From Pseudoalteromonas sp. UG3-2 (GTDB lineage: Bacteria > Pseudomonadota > Gammaproteobacteria > Enterobacterales > Alteromonadaceae): a DNA stretch of 64,000 bases. The position numbers and the translations under genes were made by a program. A model generated the notes under the pieces. It had not been told where the DNA came from, did not search any database, and worked only from the letters and a program-made list of their open reading frames with translations. Location: the NCBI RefSeq assembly GCF_037120705.1, contig NZ_JAWLJU010000002.1, positions 1,116,001 to 1,180,000 on the forward strand, written 5' to 3'. Positions 35,737 through 44,603 of the stretch are shown here, piece by piece. Within the stretch, counting starts at the first letter, position 1; the number at the start of each line of letters is the position of its first letter.

Positions 35737-38622
35737 TTACTCTTCCTTTAAACCAAGTAACTCGATTTCTGCTAGCTGAACCAAGCCATCATTATTAGCA
35801 TTCTTACTAATACTTAAGCGATAGCTGGTGTAGGCAAAGGCATTGGACAACGCAAAGGTTTTTCGCGATAACCTCTTATCCCAACTTTCTCCGACCCAAC
35901 TGGCCACTTCAGTCCATGTTTCACCACCATCATTTGAGCCCAGTAATTGGAAATTTTCAGGATCGCGTTCTGGGGCATCATTGGCACTGGTGATTGCCAA
36001 ACCACTGACAATCTGTGGTGCTGTAAAATCAGCTTGGATCCAAGATGGCGATTCCTCTGTTGGTGGGCCTTGCCACTCATTGTGATCTAACCATTTTGTT
36101 GCGATGTCGTTATCAAATGCTTTTTGTTCACTTTCTGCATCTCCAATACGATTACGCGCCGTAAAGCTTGTTCCAGCCACATCAGACAGATCTTCAAGTG
36201 CGTACTGCGGCCCAGCCAGCTCAATTTCCGCGATTTGCACTAAGCCATCGTTATTGGCATTTTTGCTAATAGCTAAGCGATAATAGGAATAAGCAAGGCC
36301 ATTAGAAAAGCTAAAGGCTCGGCGCTCAAAGCGAGACTCAAACGACTCCCCTACCCAAGTGTTTAACACTTGCCAGGTTTCACCATCATCAGAAGCCAAC
36401 AATTGGAAGTTTTCCGGATCACGTTCAGGTGCATCATTAGCGCTGGTGATATACAAGGTATTCACTGCCTGCGGCTGGGGTAAGTTGACTTGGATCCAGG
36501 CTGGGTTTTCAGCCGTTGGCGGCCCTTGCCAGTCATTATGATCTAACCATTTAGTGTCGAGGTTTTTATCGAATGCTTGAGCCGCGCCCTCGGCATCGCT
36601 AATACTAAAGCGCGCTGAATAACTTGCACCTTGAACTTGAGCGTGATCTAAGCCAGAGACCTCAGGCCCAATGAGCTCTACTTCAGCCAGCTGCATTAAC
36701 CCATCATTGTTTTTATTTTTTGTCACTTCAAGACGGTAGCTTTGATATGGCAGTTGGTTGGCAACCATAAAGTTTTGTCGCTCACCACGGGCTTCGAAAG
36801 ACTCACCAAGCCATTGACCCAACGATTGCCAAGTTAAGCCATCGTCGTTAGAGCCATATAGGGCAAAGTTCTCTGGGTCGCGCTCAGGCGCGTCATTGGC
36901 ACTGGTGATCGCCAGTTGATTAACGGCAACCGCTTCATTAAAGTTAACCTGTAGCCATGACGGTGCTTCTACCGTTGGTGGCCCCTGCCAGTCATTGTGA
37001 TCAAGCCACTTGGTTGCCGCGTCGTTATCAAATGCTTTATCTTGATTTTCAGCCTCACCAATGCTGTTACTCGCCGTCACCGCAAACGGCACGGTGTCGG
37101 TGTGATCAACGCTTGGGTAGACAGGCCCCACAAACTGGATTTCACCCACTTGCACTAAGCCATCATTGTTTTTATTTTTAGTTATTTCAAGGCGATAGCT
37201 GGTGTACTTCTGAGCGTTGTTAAATACAAACCCTTGACGCTCAAAACGCGCATCAAAGGCAGCACCGACCACATCCCCCAGCTTCACCCATGTTGCTCCT
37301 GCATCATTCGATGCAAGATCATTCGATGCAAGATCATTCGATGCAAGATCATTCGATGCTAACAATGCAAAATTTTCGGGATCGCGTTCAGGCGCATCAT
37401 TGGCACTGGTAATATACACACCACTTATCGCTTTTGGCGCTTCAAAGTCCACTTGGATCCAAGAGGGGGATGCCTCCGTCGGGGGGCCTTGCCAGTCATT
37501 ATGGTCCAGCCATTTGGTTTGCGGATCGCCATCAAATGCTTTATCGGCACTTTCAGCATCACTAATGGCATTTCTTGCTGTCGCCGCTGCCCCAGCGGTG
37601 ATCACTTGTTGCATCGGCCCACTGGAAATAGGTTCATCGAATAAAGGTAAGGATAAATCAACAATGCTGTCTGCACTGAGACCTAGCTGTGCGGTCACAG
37701 GATGTGCCTCAAGTGCACTATAAATCGGCAAACGAAGTGCCTCTAGTGCCGCTTCGTCCTCGCTAAGTGCAGCGTTAAGGTTATTCATCGCATTGGTCAA
37801 AACACTTTGTAGCGAACTTTGTTCATCAAACTGCGCAAATGCGGCATTGAGTAAAGACAATTTTTGTATACTCGGTGACACATAAGTCATTTCACAGCTT
37901 TGCTCACCGTCCTCGGATGTGCTGCATTGCTCACCCAATTCAAAGTTTTCGAGTTGCTCAGCACTGACAACGGGGAGTTCAAACACATTAGTATTGCCGG
38001 TTTGCCAACCCAGCGCGCGCAGCAACAATGCAGACATATCTGCTTTTGCTAAAGCCATAAGCTCTGCTGTTGCGACGTTGCGACCTGCTGCAATTTGCTG
38101 CTCCACCAGCATAGTGGCAAGCGTGGTCAGGGCGTTTATTTGCAAACTGGTGTCGGCATGGCCATCGGCACTGGTACCATAAGGCACCGCCACTTGGCTT
38201 AAGGTTGTTAACGTCACCCCAGATAAATAATCACCACTGACCATTTCGCCAAGCTCCACCGCGCCGCACTGCATGGCATCACAACGCATCTGCGACTGCT
38301 CACTGGTTGTTGCCGATACTTTAATGGTGGAGTTAATCCCAAACCCAGCTTCACCGGTGAGTTCAATAAACAATTCACCGGCTTGATCTGAGCTGGTATT
38401 GCCCGACATTGTCATGGTAGTACCATTCAGTGCGGTTACGGCTATATCCGCTTGGCTCAGAGCCCCTTTTATCACAGAGCCAGACACTTCTGCGGTCGTC
38501 ATGGCTGGTGTCACTGGAATATTGTCGACTTTAGGGTCATCGCTCCCGCCGCCACAGGCAGCTAGCACGTTGGCAGCGACAATCAGCGGCACTGCACTTT
38601 TGATTTTATTATACATTTTCAT
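35737..38622 (-). CDS. Lipoprotein with four tandem discoidin-like (F5/8 type C) domains
   Basis: The 961-residue protein has a lipoprotein signal ('VLAACGGG', acylated Cys near residue 23), then an N-terminal region of about 300 residues of unassigned fold, and four repeats of about 145 residues from about residue 345. Each repeat has 'KWLDHNDWQGPP', 'ITSANDAPERDPENF' and a 'NNDGL' element near its end, and they resemble F5/8 type C carbohydrate-binding domains. Probable role: surface display of glycan binding next to the TonB receptor. The first repeat contains a 5-residue LASND minirepeat expansion. It lies downstream of the TonB receptor gene on the same strand. Confidence 0.85.
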   Translation of the reverse strand: MKMYNKIKSAVPLIVAANVLAACGGGSDDPKVDNIPVTPAMTTAEVSGSVIKGALSQADIAVTALNGTTMTMSGNTSSDQAGELFIELTGEAGFGINSTIKVSATTSEQSQMRCDAMQCGAVELGEMVSGDYLSGVTLTTLSQVAVPYGTSADGHADTSLQINALTTLATMLVEQQIAAGRNVATAELMALAKADMSALLLRALGWQTGNTNVFELPVVSAEQLENFELGEQCSTSEDGEQSCEMTYVSPSIQKLSLLNAAFAQFDEQSSLQSVLTNAMNNLNAALSEDEAALEALRLPIYSALEAHPVTAQLGLSADSIVDLSLPLFDEPISSGPMQQVITAGAAATARNAISDAESADKAFDGDPQTKWLDHNDWQGPPTEASPSWIQVDFEAPKAISGVYITSANDAPERDPENFALLASNDLASNDLASNDLASNDAGATWVKLGDVVGAAFDARFERQGFVFNNAQKYTSYRLEITKNKNNDGLVQVGEIQFVGPVYPSVDHTDTVPFAVTASNSIGEAENQDKAFDNDAATKWLDHNDWQGPPTVEAPSWLQVNFNEAVAVNQLAITSANDAPERDPENFALYGSNDDGLTWQSLGQWLGESFEARGERQNFMVANQLPYQSYRLEVTKNKNNDGLMQLAEVELIGPEVSGLDHAQVQGASYSARFSISDAEGAAQAFDKNLDTKWLDHNDWQGPPTAENPAWIQVNLPQPQAVNTLYITSANDAPERDPENFQLLASDDGETWQVLNTWVGESFESRFERRAFSFSNGLAYSYYRLAISKNANNDGLVQIAEIELAGPQYALEDLSDVAGTSFTARNRIGDAESEQKAFDNDIATKWLDHNEWQGPPTEESPSWIQADFTAPQIVSGLAITSANDAPERDPENFQLLGSNDGGETWTEVASWVGESWDKRLSRKTFALSNAFAYTSYRLSISKNANNDGLVQLAEIELLGLKEE
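37303..37362 (-). repeat. 15-bp minisatellite inside the lipoprotein gene
   Basis: Four direct copies of a 15-bp unit (three exact ATCATTCGATGCAAG and a fourth with AA at its end) lie in frame, coding for LASND repeated. Since 15 is a multiple of 3, changes in copy number keep the frame and change loop length in the first discoidin domain. Confidence 0.9.
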
Positions 38623-38758
38623 CTCGTTACCTTTTAGATATCAAGCCACACTGATGTGCAGCCTGCTCTAACAGCCACAAGCAAGTGTTGACGCTTATCG
38701 TTTTACTGTTGTTTCCGCGTAACGCTTACTTGCCTCTTGTTATTGTGTCCACCCACCA

Positions 38759-41743
38759 TCAGAAGCGATAGGTTATCCCTGCGTAATAACGCTGTCCGGT
38801 ATAACTACTGCTGCGTAATCGCGCCTTAGAGTCCTTGCCATAAAACGTCCGGGGTTCTTCTTTGGTCAGGTTGATCACAGATGCCGTCAACACCAGGTTT
38901 TCCATCAAGTTGTAGGAAGCATTAACGTCTACCTGTTGGTAAGGCTCCTGATACACCGTAAGTCCATCGGCTAGCCCTAATGCGGTTTCACCTCGACGGT
39001 TATAGGATGCACGAACACTAAAGGTGTCATTCTCGTAATACCCTGAGAAGTTGAATTGATTATCAGCACTGCCAACCAAGGCTGATTCCCCGACCTTTTC
39101 ACCATCAACGCTAATATCTGCCTGATTGGTGTCATTCAGGGTATAGTTGACGTTAACCCCAAAGCCATTATCAAAAGCGTGCTGAGCAAACAGCTCAATG
39201 CCTCGTGACTTGGCATTGGTGCCATTGGCTGTGGTGGTAAATGGCGTCACGGTAATGTCTCTAGGTGGCACTATTTCTGCGCCGGTAAATGGGTTGGTAA
39301 ACCCTTCAAATGGTCTGACCGAGGTAATAATCAAAGGCACAATGAAGTTATCAACTTCTTTGTTGAATAACGCAACCCCAACCGCCGAACCTTCGCCGTA
39401 GTAGTACTCCGCAGATAAGTCCATTTGCACTGACTCGAACGGTTTGAGGGCCTTGTTACCACCAGAACCACGCCATCCTGGCTCAACTGGATTGCCTCTA
39501 AATTCGAGGCGGTCATCCGCCCACTCTTGGGAAATAAAGGTTAGCTGCTCTGGCGCTCCCATATCGTTGAATGGCGGACGAGACATGGTTTTTGCAATGG
39601 CACCACGCACCACTAGGTTATCGCTGGCATCCCAGACAATATTAAAACTCGGTAACAACTGGGTATCAGTGACGGTACGAACCGTAGTGGTTTCTACATC
39701 AATAAGACGCTCGTCGCCCAAGATGTCCTCCTCGGTAACATCATCAATATCATCGAGGAAGTAATTGATTTTATCCGAGGACATAATCTCTGTTTGCGTT
39801 TCGACATACCGCACCCCAATGTTGCCTCTAAAGTCACCAAAGGAAAAATCAGCCTGTAGGTAGGCGGCCATGATCTCTTCTGCAATATCAAAGACAAAAT
39901 CGGGCTCTCTGCGAGTATGCTTAACGTATTCACTGGTCACAATGTCGCGGTAGCGGTCCCAATTAATGGTAGGCATGGTGTTGACTTCAAAGCCCCCTGG
40001 GATATTTTGCTCTGAGGTTGCGTTTAAAATATCTTCCAGCCTTGGCATGCCGCCAATCCACTGATAAGACACTTCATCGATGGCCCCTTGGCTAAACGGA
40101 TCAAGCTCGCCACTGGCAATTTGGTCGGCGCCAGCCTGAGTAATAAAGAAGGTATTATTGGTTTCTCTGTGAAGTGTGGCATTGCGGTATTTAGCACCGA
40201 CGCGCAGCGTATCTATAATGCTGTAACCAAGATAATAGTCTAAGTCGAGTTGGGCATAGTCTTCTTCTAAATCACTCACCACAAAACTCGAACCGGTCGA
40301 GCCCGGATCAGGATCCCCCGCAATGCCCGACTGCAAATTAGCAAGCAGCTCAGGGTCTGCGTATATTGACACTCTATCCCCTAATCGCCAGCCAGCAAAC
40401 GAGGCGGCATTTTCCACCAATCCAGAATCACTGCGACTTGCAGGCTGTCCACTCTTGTACGCCGCACTCCAAGACTCAGAAGGGCCGCCACTGGCGCGAG
40501 TGTAACCAAACTTGCCGCTTAGGTCATAGACATCTCCGGCATACTCAAAGGCAAAATCATAGGTGTCTGAGGTGTCTTTTTCTTTGGTGTAGCTGCCAAT
40601 TATCCATGGAAATTCAAGGTTTCTTTCCGTGCCTCCAGCGCCGGTGGTGAAGTCCATGCCGGTAACAACCATGCCCGAGTCATCTAAGGTGATGCCAGTG
40701 AGGTAGTTGGGATTATATTTCCACTCGGGGATCCACATTTGTGAGGTGGTGCGATTTTGCCCCAGTTCAAAATGGAAATGATTAAACGTCAGTGATAGAT
40801 CATCAGTTGGACGCCACTGCACAGTCGCCTGTAACCCCTGGCGTTCACGCTTTTCTTTGGTTACCCCAACGCCTGCAACCTGTGGCGCCCAAACTCCATC
40901 GTAGACATTGCCATAGGCATCTTCTAACGCGGAAAAACGGCGCGAGCTATCAGCAATGACATTACCATTAACATCAGTGGCAGGCAGCTCTGAACTGGTT
41001 GCCCAGCGCCAGCCACCACCACCAGACATATCACCACCTAGTGAGCGGTTTGTTCTGTCTTGCTTGGTGTAGCCAACTAACAGACCAAAGGTTTCATCGT
41101 CGTTTTTCCACGAGTACACTCCGCTAAAATTTGGTTCATACTCTTGTGTAACATCGGCGTAAGTGTATTCAAGATTGAACGCCCCAGAATTGGCTTCCAT
41201 ATCCAGTGGTTTGCGGCTGTGTAAAATAACCGTACCGCCCACTCCTCCTTCATCCAATCGCGCTTCCGATGATTTAAACACCTCCACGGACTGTACCATG
41301 GTCGATGGCAGTAAAGAGTAGCTAAATGAACGAGATGGCGAGCCTGGAGAAGAAGCGATAAAATTACCGTTCAGTTGAGTAAAAGTGAGATCCGATGATA
41401 ACCCCCGAATACTGACGTTTTCCCCTTCTCCGCCACTGCGCGAGATGACAACACCTGGAACCCGCTGCAGTGAATCGGCAACGTTTTTATCCGGAAACTT
41501 ACCAATATCCTCTGCTGTAATGGCATCAACAATGGCATTTGATAGCCGTTTTATTGCTAAGTTTTCTGCCATAGACGCACGGATCCCGCGCACCTCAATG
41601 GTCTCAACTTCCTGCGCTTCCTCTTTATCGGTTTCTTCAGCCATTGCCCAATTGCTAGCTGATAACATCGCGAGGACCAGTGCAGACTTGCTAAATTGCC
41701 GTGACCTTCCTGTCACATAGCGTCTGTTATTATTATTGGCCAT
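38759..41743 (-). CDS. TonB-dependent receptor, carbohydrate type
   Basis: The 994-residue outer-membrane receptor imports large substrates with TonB energy. It has a signal peptide (about residues 1-34, ending 'NWAMA'), a plug domain with a TonB-box-like region ('EVETIEVRGIRASM', about 44-57) and 'AITAEDIGKFPDKNVADSLQ' (about 73-92), typical of the Caulobacter/Xanthomonas receptor class used for sugars, and a C-terminal beta-barrel ending in the aromatic 'YYAGITYRF'. The start at 41743 with a GGAG site is chosen because the 19 upstream codons lack a signal-peptide character. It heads a transcript with the lipoprotein gene. Confidence 0.92.
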   Translation of the reverse strand: MANNNNRRYVTGRSRQFSKSALVLAMLSASNWAMAEETDKEEAQEVETIEVRGIRASMAENLAIKRLSNAIVDAITAEDIGKFPDKNVADSLQRVPGVVISRSGGEGENVSIRGLSSDLTFTQLNGNFIASSPGSPSRSFSYSLLPSTMVQSVEVFKSSEARLDEGGVGGTVILHSRKPLDMEANSGAFNLEYTYADVTQEYEPNFSGVYSWKNDDETFGLLVGYTKQDRTNRSLGGDMSGGGGWRWATSSELPATDVNGNVIADSSRRFSALEDAYGNVYDGVWAPQVAGVGVTKEKRERQGLQATVQWRPTDDLSLTFNHFHFELGQNRTTSQMWIPEWKYNPNYLTGITLDDSGMVVTGMDFTTGAGGTERNLEFPWIIGSYTKEKDTSDTYDFAFEYAGDVYDLSGKFGYTRASGGPSESWSAAYKSGQPASRSDSGLVENAASFAGWRLGDRVSIYADPELLANLQSGIAGDPDPGSTGSSFVVSDLEEDYAQLDLDYYLGYSIIDTLRVGAKYRNATLHRETNNTFFITQAGADQIASGELDPFSQGAIDEVSYQWIGGMPRLEDILNATSEQNIPGGFEVNTMPTINWDRYRDIVTSEYVKHTRREPDFVFDIAEEIMAAYLQADFSFGDFRGNIGVRYVETQTEIMSSDKINYFLDDIDDVTEEDILGDERLIDVETTTVRTVTDTQLLPSFNIVWDASDNLVVRGAIAKTMSRPPFNDMGAPEQLTFISQEWADDRLEFRGNPVEPGWRGSGGNKALKPFESVQMDLSAEYYYGEGSAVGVALFNKEVDNFIVPLIITSVRPFEGFTNPFTGAEIVPPRDITVTPFTTTANGTNAKSRGIELFAQHAFDNGFGVNVNYTLNDTNQADISVDGEKVGESALVGSADNQFNFSGYYENDTFSVRASYNRRGETALGLADGLTVYQEPYQQVDVNASYNLMENLVLTASVINLTKEEPRTFYGKDSKARLRSSSYTGQRYYAGITYRF

Positions 41744-41772
41744 TCCTATCTCCAAGATTGTTATATTCTTAT

Positions 41773-41813
41773 AAAGCGATAGCGTCCCTTGCTGCTCCAT
41801 GACGCATCGCTTT
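41773..41813 (-). promoter_or_regulatory. Long inverted repeat in the TonB receptor leader
   Basis: AAAGCGATAGCGTC (41773-41786) and GACGCATCGCTTT (41801-41813) are complementary over 13 bp with one bulged A and a 14-nt loop. It lies 30 nt upstream of the receptor start codon. It may be a leader hairpin or an operator. Confidence 0.5.
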
Positions 41814-42126
41814 GTGACGACCCTTTTTGCTTCCCTAAAGGGGTAAGCGTGTCTAAAACACAGCTTCAGAATAGGTCTGCGCTATTAAAAGTGATAATAG
41901 AATTTCGGTTAGCACTAAGACAAAATCGGCGTTTAGGTTAAAAAAAGATCCATTTTCATACTTCCTAGTTTATAGTTCTCTGCGTACAAAAACAGACGAT
42001 AAGCATCTTTGTTTGGCAATTAAAATACACAAAGAGTAATTACAAAACATAAACTTAAATAAGAATTTCAAGCTTGCTAATTGCATCTTCTTTTTTACTT
42101 ATACTATTCAATCTCGGATAAAAGGC
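41814..42126. other. Divergent promoter region between TonB receptor and cutC genes
   Basis: About 310 nt, AT-rich and without a gene. A TTGCAT followed by a TATACTAT stretch near 42085-42110 is a possible plus-strand promoter for the cutC operon. The inverted repeat at 41773 belongs to the other side. Confidence 0.35.
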
Positions 42127-42879
42127 ATGAACCGAATAAAACATTCAGGTAAAAACTTGGAAGTGTGCCTTAGCAGTGATCATACTGCTTTATTACGCCA
42201 CAACAGCAAAGTTGCCTATGCATCCGGTGCTAGTCGTATTGAACTTTGCAGTCAGTTATCTTGTGGTGGTCTATCACCTAGCATTGAGGCCATTTCTCAC
42301 GTGGTAACGCAGCAACCGAAACACAAAGAGTGTATTGTGATGCTACGATCTGCCAACGACTTTTTTATCGATACAGCACGACTGTACCAGCTGCAACAAC
42401 AGCTACAACAGTTTGCCCAAGCAGGAGCAAGCGGCGTAGCACTGGGCTTTATTGACCGCGATAGCAACATTGCCACTCAGCCTTGTCAGTCACTCATTGC
42501 CATGGCCCGTGATCTCAAGCTCTCAATTACTTTTCACCGCGCCTTTGATGCGGTTGCTAATTGGCGCCAAGCCGCCGATACATTGTTAGAACTGGGTGTA
42601 GATCGGGTATTAAGTTCTGGCAGTGAATGGACCAGCCAGCTGGATGCTGCACACAGTATCAACCGCCTTACCCGTCTTCTTCATCACTTTAGCGGTGAGA
42701 TAGAGTTAGTGATTGGCGGCGGCGTTACCCCACAGCACGCTGATAAACTCTGGCAATTGCAGGCATTTGGCCCGCTCTCTCTTCACGCTCATTCAGGTGT
42801 GCATACCCATCAAGTGGAAGTATGCCCTAGGCTGATTAGGGGAGTAATGACAGCAGCCAAGGGGGTCGCGCAAAGATGA
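42127..42879 (+). CDS. CutC-family TIM-barrel protein
   Basis: The 250-residue protein matches CutC from end to end: 'EVCLSS' at the start, 'SGASRIELCSQLSCGGLSPS' (about residues 34-53), 'ITFHRAFD' (about 136-143), and 'VLSSG' (about 160). CutC was once linked to copper handling, but the family is best regarded as a TIM barrel of unknown activity. Here it is coupled by a 4-nt ATGA overlap to a sugar kinase, in a sugar-oxidation locus, which suggests a carbohydrate role. The start has only a weak ribosome site. Confidence 0.85.
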   Translation: MNRIKHSGKNLEVCLSSDHTALLRHNSKVAYASGASRIELCSQLSCGGLSPSIEAISHVVTQQPKHKECIVMLRSANDFFIDTARLYQLQQQLQQFAQAGASGVALGFIDRDSNIATQPCQSLIAMARDLKLSITFHRAFDAVANWRQAADTLLELGVDRVLSSGSEWTSQLDAAHSINRLTRLLHHFSGEIELVIGGGVTPQHADKLWQLQAFGPLSLHAHSGVHTHQVEVCPRLIRGVMTAAKGVAQR

Positions 42880-43745
42880 AACAAACACTTTTTCTCGGCA
42901 TCGATGGCGGAGGCACCAAATGCAAGGTGCGATTAGAAAACCAAAACCGTCAGTTGCTTGGCGAAGCGGTCAGTGGGCCAGCCAATATCGCCACCTCAGT
43001 AACCGCGGCGCAAACGGCGATTTTAAAGGCCACAATGACAGCGCTAACAAAAGCCCAGCTGCCTGCTTCAGCCATTGCTGACATTCATGCATTCGCTGGA
43101 CTTGCGGGGGCGAATGTTGCTCAGGCTCAGCAAGCAATGCGCACATGGCAATGTCCTTTTGCCCAGTTTGATTATACCAGCGATGCCCATATTGCCTGCC
43201 TTGGCGCCCATCAACACCAAGATGGTGGCATCATTATTCTGGGCACAGGATTCTGCGCTGGGTTAGTAAAACAGGGCCAGTTTCGCGAATTTGGCGGCCA
43301 TGGACTCTGGCTAAGTGACGGTGCAAGTGGTGCCTGGATTGGATTAAGCCTGATCAAGTGCGCCTTGGAGGCACTCGATACGCTTGCTGCCCGCAGCTTA
43401 CTCATCGACACACTGCTTGAACAACTACATTGCTCAAGCGTGGAGGAGTTAGTAGCATTAACATTACAAGCACCGCCCCACTACTTCGGCCAATTTGCAC
43501 CGCTGGTTTTTAATCACGCACAAGACCCTCACGCTCAGCGAATATTGCGCTCGGCCGCTGCTTTTATTGAGCGCTACTTGCGGCATTTGCAGCAGTTAGG
43601 CGCTCAGGAAGTAGCCTTGGTTGGCGGGATTGCAGAGCCTATTCGCCCATGGTTAAGTGAGGATATAGCGACATTGTTAGTGCCGCCTAAGCGACCTCCC
43701 GAAGACGCTGCTTTAGCTATCGCTCGAGAGCAATTCCTTGCGTAA
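42876..43745 (+). CDS. BadF/BadG-type (N-acetyl)hexosamine kinase-like protein
   Basis: The 289-residue actin-fold ATPase has the phosphate-1 motif 'GIDGGGTKCKV' (about residues 8-18), 'AGLAGANVAQAQ' and phosphate-2 region 'ILGTGFCAGL' (about 119-128), and 'GGHGLWLSDGASGAWIG' (about 137-153). The family includes GlcNAc and GlcN kinases. It overlaps cutC by 4 nt. The 3' end overlaps the convergent araC-type gene by 33 nt. The sugar is unknown; it may phosphorylate the final product of the locus. Confidence 0.85.
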   Translation: MKQTLFLGIDGGGTKCKVRLENQNRQLLGEAVSGPANIATSVTAAQTAILKATMTALTKAQLPASAIADIHAFAGLAGANVAQAQQAMRTWQCPFAQFDYTSDAHIACLGAHQHQDGGIIILGTGFCAGLVKQGQFREFGGHGLWLSDGASGAWIGLSLIKCALEALDTLAARSLLIDTLLEQLHCSSVEELVALTLQAPPHYFGQFAPLVFNHAQDPHAQRILRSAAAFIERYLRHLQQLGAQEVALVGGIAEPIRPWLSEDIATLLVPPKRPPEDAALAIAREQFLA

Positions 43746-44447
43746 CTGCGAAGGAATTTCGCCAAACAAGCGACGAAACTGTTTAGTAAAATAACTGGGC
43801 TCAGAGAAACCACACTGATAAGCCACTTGTGAGACCGGCAAGCGCGTTTCCACCAGCAATTTACGGGCATTTTCTAACCTCACCTCATTAATAAATTGGT
43901 TGGGCGTTTTTGCTAAATGCTTTTTAAACCGGCGCTCTAATGCGCTGACTGATAGGTGAGCCAGCTCAGCCAGCTCTTCAATGGAAATATAACGATGGTA
44001 GTGCTCGCGAATAAACTCCACCGGCGCTTCGATGGCGCGAACATGAGAAAGTGCTTTTGACGTCTTTGCTAAGTGCCGGGTAACGCCATAGGTACCAATA
44101 ATGGCGTTATTGTCATCTAATAAGATTTTTTTTGAGGTGGAAAACCAAGCTAATTCACCACTGCTGGTTTGATTTAACTCCAGTCTATCGGTAACGATAA
44201 ATCCTTCCATCACCCGTTTATCGTCGTTAACGTATTGAAAGGCTAAGTGCTGAGGTGAGAAGTCAAAGTCTGTTTTTAGTCGAATTTGTTCCAACGTACT
44301 GTAACCTTGATGCTCAATAAAATGCTGATTAGCATAGACAATTCTACTTTTTTTGTCTTTCACCCAAAACAGGATGTCGGGGATCAAATCAAACGCTGCT
44401 ATAAGTTGATTGACGCCAGCTTTATTTAAAATGGTGTGCTCTTCCAC
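43713..44447 (-). CDS. AraC-family regulator with PAS sensor
   Basis: The 244-residue protein has an N-terminal PAS domain (about residues 10-125, 'FDLIPDILFWVKDKKSRIVYAN'-like opening, read here as 'DLIPDILFWVKDKKS') and a C-terminal AraC double HTH (about 145-240, 'LAHLSVSALERRFKKHLAKT' then 'ISQVAYQCGFSEPSYFTKQF'-type, here 'VSQVAYQCGFSEPSYF'). It is divergent from the Gfo/Idh/MocA operon, so it is the likely regulator of the locus. Its 3' end overlaps the kinase gene by 33 nt, tail to tail. Confidence 0.9.
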   Translation of the reverse strand: MEEHTILNKAGVNQLIAAFDLIPDILFWVKDKKSRIVYANQHFIEHQGYSTLEQIRLKTDFDFSPQHLAFQYVNDDKRVMEGFIVTDRLELNQTSSGELAWFSTSKKILLDDNNAIIGTYGVTRHLAKTSKALSHVRAIEAPVEFIREHYHRYISIEELAELAHLSVSALERRFKKHLAKTPNQFINEVRLENARKLLVETRLPVSQVAYQCGFSEPSYFTKQFRRLFGEIPSQLRKELLSSDS

Positions 44448-44603
44448 AGCTCAAATCACTCCTAAATTAACACTGCTACGCAATTATATAAACGCCGATT
44501 TTGTTGCATTGTCAACCGAATTTTTATTAGCGCTCACGTGCCAGCCTTCCCTATTATCAATAACATCAAATTAATTTACCTAAATAACTCGATGGAGCTA
44601 AGC

